Assembly: GCA_964546585.1 (NCBI GenBank)
Contig: CAZJKE010000039.1
Coordinates: 1-19,083 of the forward strand
Direction of reading: 5' to 3'
Source: CAZJKE01 sp964546585
Lineage (GTDB): Bacteria; Planctomycetota; Phycisphaerae; Phycisphaerales; SM1A02
Length of the DNA: 19,083 bases
A program made the position numbers and the translations under genes. Position 1 is the first letter of the stretch, and each line of letters begins with the position of its first letter. Shown here one piece after another: positions 1-7,361 of the stretch. Under the pieces are notes generated by a model. It made no database searches. It saw only the letters and a program-made list of their open reading frames with translations, and was not told the origin of the DNA.

Positions 1-1
1 C

Positions 2-715
2 ATGTCTGGAACAAGTAAAGCAGTGTTGGCTCTTTGCGTACTCCTTCTAGCGGCGCTGGTTGCGTACTACGGGATGGCGCCCCAGCCGCCGGTGGACCTA
101 CCGCCGCCATCCAGTGCTGCTGAGCCTGTTGATGCGGTACCGATGTTCGGTCGGAATCTGGAGCGATCAATGGAACGCCTGGGCATTCCGCCCGCAGCGG
201 TCGCGATCAGCGAGCCCGAGCCCGTACCGTTGGATGCGTCTGTGATGGATCCGGTGGGATCGAGCCCGACCGAGGCGGGGGAAGTGAGCGCACCGGAGCC
301 GAGAACGCCGGTGGCTGAGGTGCCCTCTGCAAAAGCTGCGGTGGCGGCATGGACCATTCGGCCAGGTGACACGCTCAGCGAAATTGCGGCGGAAGTTCTG
401 GGGAGTTCTTCGATGGTGCAGGCGATCATCGACCTGAATCCGGGCGTAGATCCGATGCGGCTGAAGGTGGGTGCCGAGTTGCAATTGCCGCCGAGGGAAG
501 CGGCAGTTGCAGGTGAGGCGATGGTGGAGCCGGATTTTCCTGACGATGTGGTAACGCATGTCGTGCGGGAGGGCGAGACGCTCAGCGAGATCGCCAAGGC
601 CTACTTCGGAAGCAGCGGCAAGTGGGAACTGATCTGGAACGCCAATCGCGATCGGATGGCGGGGCCGGACCGCCTTTCGGTGGGCACGACGCTGCTCATC
701 CCGCTTGCGGACTGA
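2..715 (+). CDS. Membrane-anchored protein with two LysM domains
   Basis: A 237-residue protein that probably sits in the cytoplasmic membrane and binds peptidoglycan or another N-acetylglucosamine polymer. Residues 7-23 are a hydrophobic stretch with no clear cleavage site, so it reads as an N-terminal anchor. Residues 27-115 are a Pro/Ala/Glu-rich linker. Two LysM domains follow at about 117-163 and 184-234, each with the typical start (RPGDTLSEIA and REGETLSEIA) and an end in a short hydrophobic strand (LQLPP, LLIPL). There is no hydrolase domain, so a structural or scaffolding role is more likely than wall cleavage. The ATG lies at the second base of the window, so a ribosome binding site cannot be checked and an upstream start is not excluded; Met-Ser followed at once by the anchor looks like a true N terminus. 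The last 20 bases overlap the convergent aldo/keto reductase gene. Confidence 0.85.
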   Translation: MSGTSKAVLALCVLLLAALVAYYGMAPQPPVDLPPPSSAAEPVDAVPMFGRNLERSMERLGIPPAAVAISEPEPVPLDASVMDPVGSSPTEAGEVSAPEPRTPVAEVPSAKAAVAAWTIRPGDTLSEIAAEVLGSSSMVQAIIDLNPGVDPMRLKVGAELQLPPREAAVAGEAMVEPDFPDDVVTHVVREGETLSEIAKAYFGSSGKWELIWNANRDRMAGPDRLSVGTTLLIPLAD

Positions 716-1481
716 GCGATGCCATGATTTCATGATTCTGCTGCATCCGAGCGATGCTGCCGCTGCCGATGACAACACTGTCGATCGCCTCTGTGACTGG
801 ACTCTCCTGCAGCAGAAACCGCAGTGCTTCCTCGCCGTCAAGATGCCCGGAGGCGAGCCCCTTCTTGATCAGGACGATCGCGCCGGTGTCCACTGCCGTT
901 GCGATGACCTCTTCCTGGTCGCGATTGTCGAGGTTGTATTCCACCATGAGGGCGTCCGCCCAGTCGAGTGCTTGCCGCTGCCCTTCAACGGTCTTGCCGC
1001 TGAAACCGATGAGGCGTGCCTTACCCTGGTCCCGCAAGGCGTGCAGGGTTTCGACGGTGTCGCTCTGGGCGAGAATCGCCAGGTCGTCGCCGCTGGAGTG
1101 CACCAGGAGGATGTCGATGACCTCGGTGCGGAGTGTCCGAAGGCTGGTCTCCACCGACTCTCGGATTCCACGTGCGGTGAAGTCAAAGCGGGACGCTCCT
1201 TCTTCAAAGTGTTCACCGACCTTGGTGGAGAGGATGAAATCATCGCGGCGGTGGGCAAGTGCGCGGCCGATACGTGCTTCTGCAAGACCATATGCCGGAG
1301 CGGTGTCGATGAGGGTGATGCCAAGATCCAGCGCGGCGCCGAGCAGGGCAGCGGCCGCGTCCTCACTTGGCAGGTCATAGGTGTTGGGGTATTTGGCCCC
1401 GGCGGTGCGGCCAATCTTGAATGTGCCCAGAGCGATGCGGCTCAGGGGGCGGGGGAGCTGGCTGGCTCGAGCGTCATCCAT
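696..1481 (-). CDS. Aldo/keto reductase family oxidoreductase
   Basis: A 261-residue cytoplasmic NAD(P)H-dependent oxidoreductase of the aldo/keto reductase (TIM barrel) family. The catalytic tetrad is visible: Asp59 and Tyr64 in IDTAPAYG, Lys87 in LSTKVG and His128 in LLVHSSG. The C-terminal part carries SGKT, then IKKGLASG and VVIGSGS, the usual phosphate-binding strands of the cofactor site. It is shorter than the usual 310-330 residues, so some substrate loops must be reduced and the substrate cannot be predicted. I chose the ATG at 1481 rather than an in-frame start at 1529: the extra 16 residues are Arg/Pro-rich and unlike the family, and a GGGAG lies upstream of 1481. With this start the gene overlaps the end of the FAD oxidoreductase gene by 40 bases, which suggests one transcript and translational coupling. 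Its 3' end overlaps the LysM gene. Confidence 0.88.
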   Translation of the reverse strand: MDDARASQLPRPLSRIALGTFKIGRTAGAKYPNTYDLPSEDAAAALLGAALDLGITLIDTAPAYGLAEARIGRALAHRRDDFILSTKVGEHFEEGASRFDFTARGIRESVETSLRTLRTEVIDILLVHSSGDDLAILAQSDTVETLHALRDQGKARLIGFSGKTVEGQRQALDWADALMVEYNLDNRDQEEVIATAVDTGAIVLIKKGLASGHLDGEEALRFLLQESPVTEAIDSVVIGSGSIARMQQNHEIMASLSPQAG

Positions 1482-2668
1482 GGCTGATCGATCTCCCAGG
1501 CGGGTAGTGCAACGGCCGGGCGGGGCCAAGTCGCGATGGCCGCAGACTCAAGCGGCCCATCGTAGCGGGGCTCGCCGAGGTGATCGACGACAGCGTCGGC
1601 GAGGCGAGGAGCAAGTGCCATCTTGGTGGGCCAACAGGTCAGGACAGCGTCTTCGGCGATGATACCGAAGCCTGCGGGTCGGCGGCCGTGGTGGGATCGT
1701 TCGGCGCGGACGGAGTGCCGGGTGGAGTATTCGCATCCGTCAAGGTTCACGCCGGGAAGAACAGCCCGCAGTTCGTTTGCCGCGTGGAGCACAAGGGTCA
1801 TCGCGTCCATGAGGACGCCGTCCTCGGCAATCTGTCCACCGAGTTGCCAGACTTTGCGGTCAGCGTAGTCGGTGGTTGTTGTGATGGTGATGCGGGTTCG
1901 TGCCCCGTCGACGCAGTGGCCGTTGACGATGGGGAGGTTGCCTCGGATCAGCGGTGTGTGCAGTGGTCGCTCCTGCTGGACATTGGGCGGAAGGCCCAGG
2001 TCATCGCGGAGGGCAGCGTTACCGTTGCCTGCGCAGAGGACGATGGTGCGCGGCGCAAGGTCCAACGGTTCACCGGTATCAGGATTGATGAGTCGCACGA
2101 GGAGTGCCCCGTCGTCCTTGCGGTCGAACTCAAGACCGCTTCCGGGTGTGATGCGGAGCAATCGACGCTGGTGGTGATCGCCCAGCACTTCTAACACGGA
2201 GCCCGGTTCGACGACCTGTTCGTTGAGGCGAGCGACTGTGCCGGGACATGTGCGGAAGACTTCAGGGCGTTGCTCGGATTCCAGCAGATCGGGCTTGACT
2301 CGCAGGGCGAGGCGAGCGGCGAGCCAGCCGAGCCGCGAGCGGACGGATGTTGTGTGCCAGATGGTGCAGGAGTCGGCCCGCAGGTGGACAGCGGACAGAT
2401 TCGGTTCGCTTTCGCCGGCGAGGCAACGACGCCAGATCAGCGGCATGTCGGCGATAGCCGAGGCGGATCGGGTGTTGATGCCGTTGAGGGCGTACTTGAG
2501 CCCGCCGTGGATGATGCCCTGTGCGTCGATGGTCTGGCCGCTGCCAAGAGCGTCTGCTTCGAGCAGAAGGACGCGGTGGCCGCGGCGGACGCAGGCATCG
2601 AGCGACCAGAGGCCCGCAATGCCGCCTCCCACAATCAACGCGTCCAGTGCAATGACATCCGCCACCAT
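1442..2668 (-). CDS. FAD-dependent oxidoreductase (DAO family)
   Basis: A 408-residue flavoprotein of the D-amino-acid oxidase/glycerol-3-phosphate dehydrogenase superfamily. The N terminus has the Rossmann dinucleotide-binding motif VGGGIAG at residues 13-19 and the acidic end of the second strand (LLLEAD, Glu37) that holds the FAD ribose. The next segment, GSGQT...QGIIHGGLKY at about 42-59, resembles the flavin-contacting segment of GlpD- and 2-hydroxyglutarate-dehydrogenase-like enzymes. A second FAD contact is TIVLCAGNGN in the middle. The substrate is not recognisable. The ATG at 2668 is preceded by AGAGGA four bases upstream, a good ribosome binding site. The aldo/keto reductase gene starts inside the end of this gene, so the two redox enzymes are probably expressed together and may act on successive steps; that link is inference. 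The upstream neighbour is divergent, 59 bases away. Confidence 0.87.
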   Translation of the reverse strand: MVADVIALDALIVGGGIAGLWSLDACVRRGHRVLLLEADALGSGQTIDAQGIIHGGLKYALNGINTRSASAIADMPLIWRRCLAGESEPNLSAVHLRADSCTIWHTTSVRSRLGWLAARLALRVKPDLLESEQRPEVFRTCPGTVARLNEQVVEPGSVLEVLGDHHQRRLLRITPGSGLEFDRKDDGALLVRLINPDTGEPLDLAPRTIVLCAGNGNAALRDDLGLPPNVQQERPLHTPLIRGNLPIVNGHCVDGARTRITITTTTDYADRKVWQLGGQIAEDGVLMDAMTLVLHAANELRAVLPGVNLDGCEYSTRHSVRAERSHHGRRPAGFGIIAEDAVLTCWPTKMALAPRLADAVVDHLGEPRYDGPLESAAIATWPRPAVALPAWEIDQPWMTLEPASSPAP

Positions 2669-2727
2669 CCCATCCTCTCCGCCCGCCTCCGCTCGGTCAA
2701 GGCTGCCACAACGCGTAGGATGGGGGG
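2669..2727. promoter_or_regulatory. Short divergent intergenic region with two ribosome binding sites
   Basis: Fifty-nine bases separate the divergent FAD oxidoreductase and alpha/beta hydrolase genes, so promoters for both must lie here or inside the opposite gene. On the + strand TAGGA at 2716-2720 with a 7-base spacer precedes the hydrolase ATG. On the - strand AGAGGA precedes the oxidoreductase ATG. A TTGACC on the - strand could be a -35 element but no good -10 follows it, so the promoters themselves are not resolved. Confidence 0.4.
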
Positions 2728-3528
2728 ATGGACTGGGTGATTGAAGGAAGTGGTGGGGAGGCGATCCATGGGACGACGCAGGAGGCGGTCGGGGGGTGTC
2801 GTGGGAATGTCGTGATTTCCCATGGATTCAAGGGCTACAAGGACTATGGGATGTTCCCGTGGATCGCCACATCGCTGGCCCGCGGCGGCATGCGGGTCCA
2901 TCGCTTCAACTTTTCGCACTCGGGGATGCTCGGTGAGGACGGCCCCTTTGAGCGGCCGGATCTCTTCGAGCGGGACACATGGAACCGGCAGGTCGAGGAT
3001 CTGATCGCGGTGTGCGATCATGTCGATGGGGGCGGCCCGCTGACGCTGCTTGGGCACTCCCGCGGCGGCGTGGCCTGCCTGCTCGCCGCCGGACGCGGCG
3101 TGGTGGTTCCGAGGGGCATCATCACGCTGTCTTCCCCCTCCACCTGCAATGCACTGGACGAAGAAACACAGCAGACGCTTCTTCGCAGCGGGTTCATCGA
3201 ATCGCCGTCCTCTCGAACCGGGCAGATGCTCCGGATTGGCGCTCCCTTTCTGCAGGAGCAGATTGACGACCCAGCCGGGCACGATCTCCTGCCATTGGTG
3301 GCAACCATCCCTTGTCCCATCGCGGTGATACACGGCGAGGACGACCCGACGGTCCCGGTGACGTCTGCTGAGAACATTGCCGCCGCGGCGCAGTGCGCGA
3401 CGGTGACACGGATCCCGGGGGGCGATCATGTTTTCAACACCCCCAATCCATTTCCGCGGGACGGCTCACCCTCGCCACAACTGGCCGCAGTTCTTGCCGC
3501 GATCAGGCAGTCGTTGGGCTCGAAGTAG
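2728..3528 (+). CDS. Alpha/beta hydrolase fold protein
   Basis: A 266-residue serine hydrolase of the alpha/beta hydrolase superfamily, without signal peptide and so cytoplasmic. The core is complete: ISHGFKG at 30-36 (oxyanion region), the nucleophile elbow GHSRGG with Ser111, the acid Asp206 in HGEDDPTVP, and the general base His234 in GGDHVF. The order and spacing fit small esterase/peptidase-like members such as dienelactone-hydrolase-type proteins; the short insert at about 66-90 would be the lid. The substrate cannot be told. The start is supported by TAGGA seven bases before the ATG. The gene is divergent from the FAD oxidoreductase gene, and its last 26 bases overlap the end of the smc gene on the other strand, so both stop codons lie within the other gene's coding sequence. 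Confidence 0.9.
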   Translation: MDWVIEGSGGEAIHGTTQEAVGGCRGNVVISHGFKGYKDYGMFPWIATSLARGGMRVHRFNFSHSGMLGEDGPFERPDLFERDTWNRQVEDLIAVCDHVDGGGPLTLLGHSRGGVACLLAAGRGVVVPRGIITLSSPSTCNALDEETQQTLLRSGFIESPSSRTGQMLRIGAPFLQEQIDDPAGHDLLPLVATIPCPIAVIHGEDDPTVPVTSAENIAAAAQCATVTRIPGGDHVFNTPNPFPRDGSPSPQLAAVLAAIRQSLGSK

Positions 3529-6500
3529 TTTCCATCGTCTGGATCAGAGGCGGGTCGGCCTCATCTGGATCTCGTTCCGCAGCCGCCTTGGCAATCCGCC
3601 CCTCCTCACCAACCTCCTCGACGGTCACCGCGACGCGCTTGGAGACGCCTCTCTCCTGCATCGTCACGCCGTACAACTTGTCGCACCCAAGCATCGTTCG
3701 CTTGCGGTGCGTGATGACGATGAAGTGGCTCTGGTCCAGAAACTGCTTCAACGATCGACTGAACCGCTCCAGATTCGCTTCGTCCAGCGCCGCATCGACT
3801 TCGTCCAGAATGCAGAAGGGCGAGGGCTTGGCGCGGAAAATGCTCAGAAGCAACGCAACTGCGGTCATTGACTTTTCGCCGCCGGAGAGCTGCGAAATCA
3901 CGCGAGGTTGCTTGCCCGGCGGCTTCGCCTTGATCTCGATCCCCGCTTCAAGCAGGTCAACATTGCCCTCGTCGTCCGGCAACAGCATGATGTCCGCACT
4001 GCCACCGCCGAACAATTGCCGGAACAAACCTTGCGGCCCGGCAAAGTGCTCACGAATGGCGTTGAATGTCTCCTCGAAACGGCTGCGGCTCACCGTTTCA
4101 AGTTCGTTGATCAACTCGGCCAAACGCTTGTGGGCATCGTCGATGTCCTCGACCTGCTGGGCGAGATCGACATTCCGTTCCTCCAAATGCTTCTCTTCCT
4201 CGATCGCGTCGATATTGACATTGCCCAGAGAGCGGATTTCCTCCCGGAGTACTTCCGCTTCGGCGTCCATCGCCTCGCGGTCCTCCGCGGGCCGATCAGT
4301 GTCGGTGCGTATGAGCCACGCCTCGTACTCGGCCCGGATGTCCAACTCGAAGTCCTCAAGCGCTCGCTCTTCGAGATTCTCCCGCTTGATCTCGGCTTCG
4401 CGCCGGCTCAGTTCCAACGCGTGAAGATCGCGCTCCAGATGCTGCGCCTGACTGCGGCGGTCGGCCAGCACCTTGGCAGCCCGCTCGACCGCGGCATCAG
4501 CCTGATCGACTCGCTCCTGGAACGATGAAAGCTCCTCGCCGCACGCCTTGCCGTCGGCGGCGGCCTTCTCCGCCTCCTGTTCCGCGTCGGCAACTGCCGC
4601 TTCGAATTGATCGAGTTGAGACAACCGGCGTCCAACCTGTCCCCGCAGCAACTCACGCTGCCGCGTGACTTCCGACATGGATGCTTCCACATGCCGCAAC
4701 TCGCGGCGATCGGCCTCATGCTTCTCGCCCACCGTCCCAAGATCGACGCGGCACGCCGTGAGCCGCTCAGCCGTTGCATCCGACCGCGACCTCGCCGCAT
4801 CAAGTTGTTCTCGAAGCGTCGTTCGCTGGGTCGAGAGCGATTCGATCTGGCTCTGTAGTTCCGCAGCGGACGCGGCGGATTCGTCCCGCAGCGTGACGCT
4901 CTCTTCAATGCGCGTCTCCAATTCGCCGTTCTCTTCCGCCATTCCCAACAACTGCCGCCGCGTTCGGCGAAGGTCGTCGTCGATGCGTTCCATCGCGTAT
5001 TCCGCTTCCACCACGGCGTTGCGTGCAGCCCGAACCTGCTGGGCCGCTTCCTTCTGCTGCTGCCGCGCCTGTTCGCCCTCGTGGAGGAGTTCGCTGAGTT
5101 CGCCCTGCCGCTGCTCGATCTGCTGATCGATCGCGGCGACCTCGACGGCCAACGCGTTCTGTTCGATGCGGCGGGTGAGCCAGCCGTCCTTGCCATGCGC
5201 GGCGGACTGGCCGACAAAGATCCGTCCGTCTTCCTCAACCAGTTCGCCGTTCCGGGTGACAAATCGCCATGCCGGCAGCGTCGAACGAAGTCGCAATGCT
5301 GTGTCGAGTGAAGAAACCACGGCCGTGGTGCCCAGCAGAGCGTGGGCGGCGGCGGCGGCGTGCGGCGCCACGCGGACCAGTTGAAGAAGGGGTGTTGCCT
5401 CGCTGCCCGGTGGAATCGCGTCCGGCACATTCGGGGCCGGAGCGATGAGCCCAACCCGCCCGTGCCCTTCGCCAAGTGCCTCCTCGATCCGCTCGGCAGC
5501 GGCTGCGTCATCTACCAGCAACAACTCGATGTTCGTGCCAAGGGCAATCTCGACCAGGTGGGCATCGCCCTGTTGGGCATCGATCGCTTCACCGAGCATG
5601 CCACGGACTTCCGGGAAGAGTTCGTCATGGTCCAGGACATACTTGACTGCGTCGGTCAATCCTTCCCGCGCCTGCTGCATCTCTTCCAGAAGGTGCAGCC
5701 GTGATCCTGAACCGGCCCGCCGATGGCGCAGGTCGTCGAGATCGGCCGTCAGTTCCTCGGCCTGCTCGCCCAATGAAGCGGCGGCGGAATCATGCGCAGT
5801 GAGGATGGACTCGTGGTCGTTGACGACGCGTCTGGCACTCTCCAACGCCGTGTTTGTTTCGTCCCGGCTGTGTGTCAGTGCCGCAAGTTCCCTGCCGAGT
5901 GTCTGTTGTTGCTCGGCGAGACGATCATGTTGCTCCCGCAGGGAACGAAGTCGCTCTGCTGCGGAATCCGCGGCGGCCGTTCGCTGCGATTGCTGGGCCG
6001 ATTGGGATTCAATCTCGTCCTGCAGTTCGCCCAGCGTGCCTTCCAGTGTTACGACCCTCTGCTGGCATTCGGCGTGTTCCTTGCCGATCGCTTCGACCTC
6101 GCGGTCGATATCGGCCAGACGCTCTGCGGATGCGGCGATTTGCTCCGCTGCACCATCCCGCTCGCCTTCGAGTGCAGTGAGGCGGCTCGACATGTCCTCC
6201 AGCCGCTGCTTCTCTTCGGAAACCTGCTGTTTGGTCTCGCCGATGGAGCGTCCAAGCATCTCTTTGCGCTGCGCGGCGTGGCGGATGACACCTTGTGTTT
6301 CAGTCTGCCGCTGCAGGAGAAACTGGTGGCGCTGTTGCAGGTCGTGGCGGGCGACTTCGGTGGCGCGCTTGCCGTCCTCAATATCGACCAGCGTTTCAGA
6401 GAGCGTGCGTCGCTCGTCCTCAAGTTTCGCCAGTCGGCTCGTCAGCCCGGTCAATTGCACATGCAGATCGTGGAACTGGTCGAGCGCCAGGTGGGTTCGC

Positions 6501-7207
6501 AGGTGCCGGTATCGACTGTCAAGTTCCTGAAAGCGGCGTGCCTTTTCGGCCTGTCCACGGACGATGCGCAGCCGCCGCTCCGTGCTGGCCAGTTGCTCGC
6601 GTACGCGGATGAGGTTGACTTCGGTGCGTTCAAGTTTGCGTTCCGCTTCCTTGCGGCGAACCTTGAAGCGTGCGATGCCCGCGGCTTCTTCCAGAATGGC
6701 GCGGCGCTCCACGGGGTTCGCCTGGAGCATCGCCGCAACCCGGCCCTGCTCGATAATCGAGTACGCGTCGGTGCCGATGCCGGTGTCGAGAAAGAGTTCC
6801 TTGATGTCGCGAAGGCGAACCTTGTTGCCGTTGATGAGGTAGTCGCTGCGGCCGTCGCGGTAGAGCCGCCTCGTGACGGCGACCTCGTCTGTGTCGACGC
6901 AGAGAAAGCGGCGGTCCGCCTGATCGCTCGCTGAGGGGTTGGTGAGGGGATTGTCGAAGGTCAGGGTGACCACCGCTGCCCCGAGGGGCTTACGCCCGGC
7001 GGAACCGGCGAAGATGACATCCAGCATCGCCTCGCCGCGGAGGCTCTTGGCGGATCGCTCGCCGAGGACCCACTTGACGGCATCGACCACGTTGGATTTG
7101 CCGCAGCCGTTGGGGCCGACGATACCGATGATCGGGGCATCGAGGGTGATGTCGGTGGCGTCCGCAAAGGACTTGAAACCGCTGATTGAAACCTTGCTGA
7201 GCCGCAT
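3503..7207 (-). CDS. smc: Chromosome segregation/condensation ATPase SMC
   Basis: A full-length 1234-residue structural-maintenance-of-chromosomes ATPase, the core of bacterial condensin, which extrudes DNA loops and helps separate sister chromosomes in the nucleoid. Visible parts: MRLSKVSISGFKSF and Walker A GPNGCGKS at 31-38; Q-loop IIEQGRV at about 151-157; a Glu/Arg/Gln-rich coiled-coil arm at about 165-510; a hinge at about 520-675 (from REGLTDAVKYV to GRIFVG); the returning coiled coil to about 1030; the ABC signature LSGGEKS at 1107-1113; Walker B FCILDE at 1131-1136 with catalytic Glu1136; and the His-switch region VITHRKRTM at 1165-1173. An acidic tail of about 50 residues ends the protein. 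AGGAGGT eight bases before the ATG fixes the start. No scpA or scpB partner lies in the window. The 154-base gap upstream, after the lipoprotein gene on the same strand, shows no clear promoter or terminator. Confidence 0.98.
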   Translation of the reverse strand: MRLSKVSISGFKSFADATDITLDAPIIGIVGPNGCGKSNVVDAVKWVLGERSAKSLRGEAMLDVIFAGSAGRKPLGAAVVTLTFDNPLTNPSASDQADRRFLCVDTDEVAVTRRLYRDGRSDYLINGNKVRLRDIKELFLDTGIGTDAYSIIEQGRVAAMLQANPVERRAILEEAAGIARFKVRRKEAERKLERTEVNLIRVREQLASTERRLRIVRGQAEKARRFQELDSRYRHLRTHLALDQFHDLHVQLTGLTSRLAKLEDERRTLSETLVDIEDGKRATEVARHDLQQRHQFLLQRQTETQGVIRHAAQRKEMLGRSIGETKQQVSEEKQRLEDMSSRLTALEGERDGAAEQIAASAERLADIDREVEAIGKEHAECQQRVVTLEGTLGELQDEIESQSAQQSQRTAAADSAAERLRSLREQHDRLAEQQQTLGRELAALTHSRDETNTALESARRVVNDHESILTAHDSAAASLGEQAEELTADLDDLRHRRAGSGSRLHLLEEMQQAREGLTDAVKYVLDHDELFPEVRGMLGEAIDAQQGDAHLVEIALGTNIELLLVDDAAAAERIEEALGEGHGRVGLIAPAPNVPDAIPPGSEATPLLQLVRVAPHAAAAAHALLGTTAVVSSLDTALRLRSTLPAWRFVTRNGELVEEDGRIFVGQSAAHGKDGWLTRRIEQNALAVEVAAIDQQIEQRQGELSELLHEGEQARQQQKEAAQQVRAARNAVVEAEYAMERIDDDLRRTRRQLLGMAEENGELETRIEESVTLRDESAASAAELQSQIESLSTQRTTLREQLDAARSRSDATAERLTACRVDLGTVGEKHEADRRELRHVEASMSEVTRQRELLRGQVGRRLSQLDQFEAAVADAEQEAEKAAADGKACGEELSSFQERVDQADAAVERAAKVLADRRSQAQHLERDLHALELSRREAEIKRENLEERALEDFELDIRAEYEAWLIRTDTDRPAEDREAMDAEAEVLREEIRSLGNVNIDAIEEEKHLEERNVDLAQQVEDIDDAHKRLAELINELETVSRSRFEETFNAIREHFAGPQGLFRQLFGGGSADIMLLPDDEGNVDLLEAGIEIKAKPPGKQPRVISQLSGGEKSMTAVALLLSIFRAKPSPFCILDEVDAALDEANLERFSRSLKQFLDQSHFIVITHRKRTMLGCDKLYGVTMQERGVSKRVAVTVEEVGEEGRIAKAAAERDPDEADPPLIQTMETTSSPTTA

Positions 7208-7215
7208 GCGGCGGG

Positions 7216-7222
7216 ACCTCCT
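7216..7222 (-). promoter_or_regulatory. Strong ribosome binding site of smc
   Basis: On the - strand AGGAGGT is a near-perfect match to the anti-Shine-Dalgarno sequence and stands eight bases before the smc ATG. It is the strongest ribosome binding site in the window and settles the smc start. Confidence 0.8.
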
Positions 7223-7361
7223 GTCTACCTTCGCCCGCCTCCATCCTGAAGGGGGGTCCTTAACGGGGGGTGCTGGCCTTGCCCATTACACAGGTCGGCA
7301 TGCGGCCCCACGGCACTGGAATGCAGGCCATGGTAGCGTCGAAACGGGGGAATCGGAAGGA

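Noticed and set aside
167..841. A 224-codon - strand frame over the LysM gene
   Set aside because: Its translation is Arg/His-rich low-information sequence, and it overlaps both the LysM gene and the end of the aldo/keto reductase gene.
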